A DNA stretch of 64,000 bases from Callorhinus ursinus. Its lineage: Eukaryota; Chordata; Mammalia; Carnivora; Otariidae. This document shows positions 60,466-64,000 of this stretch, piece after piece. Every line of letters starts with the position of its first letter. Position 1 is the stretch's first letter. Under the pieces are notes generated by a model that did not search any database, was not told the origin of the DNA, and was given only the letters and a program-made list of their open reading frames with translations. The position numbers and the translations under genes are program-made. Location of the stretch: assembly GCF_003265705.1 (NCBI RefSeq), contig NW_020313044.1, positions 3,210,879-3,274,878 on the forward strand. Reading direction: 5' to 3'.

Positions 60466-60686
60466 AAGAAAACTTTTTAAAGATTTTATTTATTTTAGAA
60501 AGAGAGAGAGAGAAAGTGCACGAGTGGGGAGGGAGGGGCCCAGGGAGAAGGAGAGAGAGAGAGAATCTCAAGCAGACTCTGTGGGGAGCACAGAACCAAG
60601 GCTAAGCTCCATCCTGCGACCCTGAGATCATGACCTGAGCCGCAAAGAATTGGATGCTTAGCTGCCTGAGCCACCCAGGAGCCCCC
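60466..60686 (-). mobile_element. SINEC, antisense
   Basis: Tail, GA-rich stretch and end gagccacccaggagccccc. Flanks share gttttaaaatt. Confidence 0.93.
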
Positions 60687-60733
60687 AGTTTTAAAATTGT
60701 AAATAAACAGAATCACATAGAATGTACCCTTTT

Positions 60734-60915
60734 GTGGCTCAGTGGTTAAGCGTCTGCCTTCGGCTCAGGTCACGATCCTAGGGTCCTAGGATCAAGCCCC
60801 GCATGGGGCTCCCTGCTTGACAGGGAGCCTGCTTCTCCCTCTCCCTCTACTGTTCCCCCTACTTGTGCTCTCTCGCTCTCTCTGTCAAATAAATTAAAAA
60901 AATTAAAAAAAAAAA
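60734..60915 (+). mobile_element. SINEC, slightly 5' truncated
   Basis: Starts at gtggctcag; perfect duplication agaatgtaccctttt. Confidence 0.95.
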
Positions 60916-61250
60916 AGAATGTACCCTTTTGTGTCTGGCTTTTGTCACTCAGCATTATGTTGTAAGATTCATCCATATTGCTATTTAGTATTTCATTGCG
61001 TGGATGTACCACTATTTATTTATTCATTTCATTGTCAAATAGTGATGGGTTTGGGGGTAGTTTCCAGTTTTTAATTATTGTAAGTAATGCTAAGATCACT
61101 CTTGTATATGTCTTCTGGTAAATATATGTATTCATTTCTCTTGTGTGTATCCCTAGGAGTGGAATTGCTAGGTTATAGGATGTGCACATGTTCAGCTCCA
61201 GTAGTTATCAGTCTCCAAAGTTTTAAAAGCATATTCAAAGTATATATAAG

Positions 61251-61459
61251 ATCTGGGACACCTGAGTGGCTCAGTCAGTTAAGCGTCTGCCTTCAGCTCA
61301 GGTCGTGATCCCAGGGTCCTGGGATGGAGCCCTGGCGTCAGGCTCCCTGCTCGATGGGGAGCCTGCTTCTCCCTCTCCGTCTGTCGCTCCCCCTGCTTGT
61401 GCTCTCTCTCTCTCTCTCTCTCTCTGTCAAATAAAGAAATAAAATCTTTCAAAAAAAAA
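61251..61459 (+). mobile_element. SINEC
   Basis: Near-consensus with long (CT)n; duplication aaagtatatataag / aaaggtatagataag. Confidence 0.94.
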
Positions 61460-61769
61460 AAGGTATAGATAAGGGGGCGCCTGGAGAAACTTTAGAGTCT
61501 CACAACTCTCTAAGAAAAGAGGATGAGGGGAGGGCAGTCCAATGGCACTTGTCCAATGAGCTCCCAATGGATCTCTTTGCCTCCAATCTACCAAGGACAG
61601 CGTGGCCAGATGATCTGTCCCAAATTCCACTTTTATCCTGTCACCCCCCCCGACCCTCCCCAGTAGAGGCCCTTCTTTAAACCCAACCACATTTCCACGG
61701 CAGCACCTGATTACATACCTGTCCACTTGCTGGCCTTTGACCAGATTTTAGTCATTTCTTATATTCATT

Positions 61770-62250
61770 CATCCATATGACAAACCTCGAATGCCTACAA
61801 TCTGGGATTGGAGTAACATACACACCCCTACCTTCATGAAGCCAACATTCTAGCAGGAAGAGCTAGACAATCAACAGAGAAGAATATGTTAGTGGTGAGA
61901 AGGGGTCTGGTGGAAAAGAAAGCAATGTAGGGAGACTAAGAAGAACAGGGTGGGTCAGGAATGTGCTGTTGTCTAATAGGTTGGTCGGGGAAAGCCTGCG
62001 AGGCAGACAAGAGCTGGATTACGCTTTATATGATCGCTCTGGCTACTATGTTAGAAATGGACTATACGAGAGCAAGGGGGAAGAAAGGAGACAGGCGGCC
62101 GTCGGAAGAGTTCGAGCCAGAGATGATGGTGAATTGGACCGGGGTGATGGTAGGGGCACTGATCAGAAGCGGCTGCATTCAGCATATATTCTAAAGGTAG
62201 GAGTGACAAGGTTTGCTGACAGATGGGCTGTGGAGCATGAGAGGGAAGTC
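61770..62250. mobile_element. Old LINE-type repeat remnant
   Basis: catgaagccaacattctagc, gagatgatggtgaattggac and agcatatattctaaaggtag match the order of 19151-20165. Confidence 0.5.
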
Positions 62251-62404
62251 AAAGGTGCCCTGTTTCCACCAGGGGCAATGCCTCATTGCAAATATAGCGC
62301 AGGACCGGGCCCCGAGTCCAGAGTCTATTGACTGAATGGGTGGACGTCATTCCTGATTACAGCCAGCCAAAATTCCTATGTGAGAGGTTTATTTTCTGGT
62401 GTCT

Positions 62405-62630
62405 CAGAGGTGGTATGATATAAATATTAAGACAAATAATTGCAGTCAGACTGCCAGTCCCAGCTCTGTCACTTACCAACTGTGTATCTTCAGGTAAGTT
62501 ACATAACCTCTCTGAGCCTCAGCTTTCTCCTCTGGAAAAGTGGGATGATAATAGTACCTCCATCACACTGTTGTCAGGGCTGTTGAGATAGTGCACATAA
62601 AAAGGCCTGGCATAGAACCTAATATCGACT
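62405..62630 (+). mobile_element. MIR, well preserved
   Basis: ctctgtcacttaccaactgtgt, cctctctgagcctcagctttc and aaggcctggcatagaaccta in order. It stops just short of the HBEGF poly(A) site. Confidence 0.85.
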
Positions 62631-62708
62631 CCGGGCTTAGGAACCATCTATGTTAAACCAGTTCCCAGATAAAACAAGCAGACAGAAGTCTGTGGAGTAA
62701 GAGTTATC

Positions 62709-62714
62709 TTTATT
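62709..62714 (-). terminator. HBEGF: HBEGF poly(A) signal
   Basis: tttatt on the plus strand is AATAAA on the minus strand, in the context CTCAAATAAAGATAAC. Cleavage is expected about 15-25 nt further on, near 62690, by analogy with the human transcript end. Confidence 0.88.
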
Positions 62715-63504
62715 TGAGTTGCAAAATATAAATATGAACCAGGTTTGGAAATACAGGTTGTAACAGTTCAGAAATGGCACCAGAAACTTCCAGAAGGGAC
62801 CATGACAGCATACCTTTTTAGTTTTCGGTGAGGGGGGTGGGTTTCCACAAAAGCCCTCCTCACGTCCAAACTCTGTAGTAATCGGTAGGTCATCAGTTAA
62901 CAAGAACAGTCGGCTCCAATGTTTCCTGCTCCTCCTCAGCCTTTTTCTTTGCTAATACCTTTTCTAGACTATCCTCTGCTGCACTGACCCCTGCATGGAG
63001 TAGCACCAGAAGAATGGCAGGAGTAAGGGAAATGTCATGACGCAGGGAGGAGGGAGTTCCCACTCTGTGGGCCTGGGGCCACAGGGGTTGAGGAGCCAGG
63101 AAAGCCACGGGCATGGAAGCCCAACCTCTTACGAGATTTGGCAGGGAGAGGACATAGGCAAACACTAGTATCTGTTACGCTTGGACATCAGCACCGTGGG
63201 CTTTCAAAACACAAACGGTAGACAAAATCGCCTAGGCAAGACCGCAGTCCAACTCATAGAGTGGATCTGACAAAGTTAACTCCTATATCCTGACTCTACT
63301 GACCTCCCCCTGCGGCACTGTGAATGTGAAAGATCTTCAGAAATGTGGACAGAGAACAGATTACTACAGACGGGTCACAGAACCATCTCGGAGTTGTGGC
63401 AGAGGGGTGCGACACTGAGCCAGATGGTGGGGCATACAAGGTCGAGGGCCAGGAAGTCACCAAAGTAACAGACTAGGCACTTGAAATATTATTGTTAGAT
63501 TGTT

Positions 63505-63560
63505 AAAAACTAAATAAATTAACATACATAGAATAAAATAAATATATAATTTAAGAGGCA
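63505..63560 (-). promoter_or_regulatory. HBEGF: AU-rich element in the HBEGF 3' UTR
   Basis: The minus strand carries AUUUA pentamers at 63511-63515, 63515-63519 (overlapping, giving AUUUAUUUA) and 63539-63543 in an A/U-only stretch. Such elements control the decay of growth-factor mRNAs. That this one does so is inferred from its type and position. Confidence 0.65.
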
Positions 63561-64000
63561 TTTTACAAACAAACAAACAAAAAATAGTTGTTATTTTTCC
63601 GTCTGGGTAGAAGTCCCAAAATTCAGAGTTCTTGGGCTTGTGGTATTTCACAGTTAGCTCATCAAATCCAGCGCTAGAGGGTCCAAATGGCAGATCCCTT
63701 GGTGGCTACTTGAGTACATGGCTTCTCAATCTTTGTTACTTTCTTCCAACCCACAGAGCTTTCCTTCTTCCTCTCCTTCTTCTTTTTTATCAGTCAAAGA
63801 TCCTGGAGCATATGGAATATAACTGGCATCTGAATCCAGAAGTTAATCGTTTAAACACACTTATGAGGATACGTGGGGTTTGGAGGAGGGGAATCTGAAG
63901 GGCATGAAGGTCTCTCACTTTTGCTTTCTTCTCACCAAGATCCCATTTTGACATATTCCGTTTGGCACTTGAAGGCTCTGGTATTTTGGCAAAAATACCG

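Larger units (their letters stand above)
60225..61250 (-). mobile_element. L1M 3' region, antisense, hosting SINEs
   Basis: caaaccattctcgatggatt, aacagaatcacatagaatgt, gtcactcagcattatgttgt and tatccctaggagtggaattg are the familiar antisense L1M 3' end. Confidence 0.75.
30900..62690. other. PFDN1-HBEGF intergenic region
   Basis: About 31.8 kb with no recognisable gene. Parts with neither gene nor assigned repeat include 31040-31300, 40030-40556, 44820-45050, 45270-46230, 48140-48500, 48690-49110, 51200-51590, 54060-55360 and 56300-57490. I see nothing codable in them beyond short chance frames. Confidence 0.75.
62690..64000 (-). other. HBEGF: HBEGF 3' UTR (3' part; coding region lies beyond the window)
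   Basis: Read on the minus strand, this 1.3-kb block follows, piece by piece, the 3' UTR of heparin-binding EGF-like growth factor mRNA as I recall it from human. The matching pieces include the GCCAAAATACCAGAGCC start, the ATTCCATATGCTCCAGGATC segment, the AU-rich tract and the last 60 nt before the poly(A) site. HBEGF encodes a membrane-anchored EGFR ligand precursor shed at the cell surface. No coding sequence is in the window; the stop codon should lie roughly 100-200 bp past 64000. The order PFDN1 then HBEGF, both minus, agrees with human 5q31. I see no SINE or L1 in the UTR, as expected for a constrained region. Confidence 0.93.

Noticed and set aside
61475..61486. Another SINE head (gggggcgcctgg)
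   Set aside because: Only about 12 bases match and the following sequence is not SINE; too short to call.
62893..63165. 90-codon minus-strand frame with a signal-peptide-like start
   Set aside because: It lies wholly in the HBEGF 3' UTR as recalled from human, so it is not a separate gene.

Overview
This is a vertebrate nuclear window, almost certainly from a non-dog caniform carnivore (bear, seal/walrus or mustelid group). The main evidence is the dominant repeat. About 47 copies of a tRNA-derived SINE carry a head ending in gggtggctcag, a B-box-like gatcgagcccc block, a CT-rich stretch and an aaataaaatctt tail. This is the SINEC type of caniforms, and none of the copies shows the dog-specific SINEC_Cf head. 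The carnivore L1 3' end and 5' UTR are also present. There are no prokaryotic genes, no CRISPR array and no tRNA or rRNA gene outside the SINE bodies.

The two real genes lie on the minus strand and match the human 5q31 order PFDN1 - HBEGF. PFDN1 (prefoldin subunit 1) contributes exon 1 (codons 1-11, 30844-30876) and exon 2 (codons 12-66 plus two bases, 28317-28483), with canonical GT/AG borders. Its CpG-rich promoter (about 30560-31030) has two NRF1-type palindromes and a YY1-type site over the start codon. Positions 1-28316 are PFDN1 intron 2, 28484-30843 is intron 1, and exon 3 is not visible. At the right end, 62690-64000 is most of the HBEGF 3' UTR in antisense, with its poly(A) signal and AU-rich element. 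The HBEGF stop codon lies just outside the window.

The rest is repeat history. 1-19 kb: L1, HAL1-like and SINE mosaic, including a 5'-truncated TMEM50A retrocopy inside an L1 3' UTR and a long L1 with a preserved 5' UTR but no endonuclease segment. 19-31 kb: repeat-poor, with an almost intact RPS24 retrocopy whose ATG has become GTG. 31-34 kb: old DNA-transposon, MIR and LTR-like pieces. 34-40 kb: L1 inserted in L1 inserted in L1, plus an assembly gap flanked by a 37-bp exact duplicate. 40-62.6 kb: PFDN1-HBEGF intergenic DNA with old LINE and MIR remnants, SINE clusters, an 86-bp polyadenylated LTR-like insert and a GC-rich unique block near 54.5 kb.

The genes here do not form a pathway. PFDN1 is a cytosolic chaperone subunit and HBEGF a growth-factor precursor; they are chromosomal neighbours only. 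I found no undescribed biological system. The most useful signals are the retrocopies, the nested insertions that date one another by target-site duplications, the promoter architecture and the assembly artefact.
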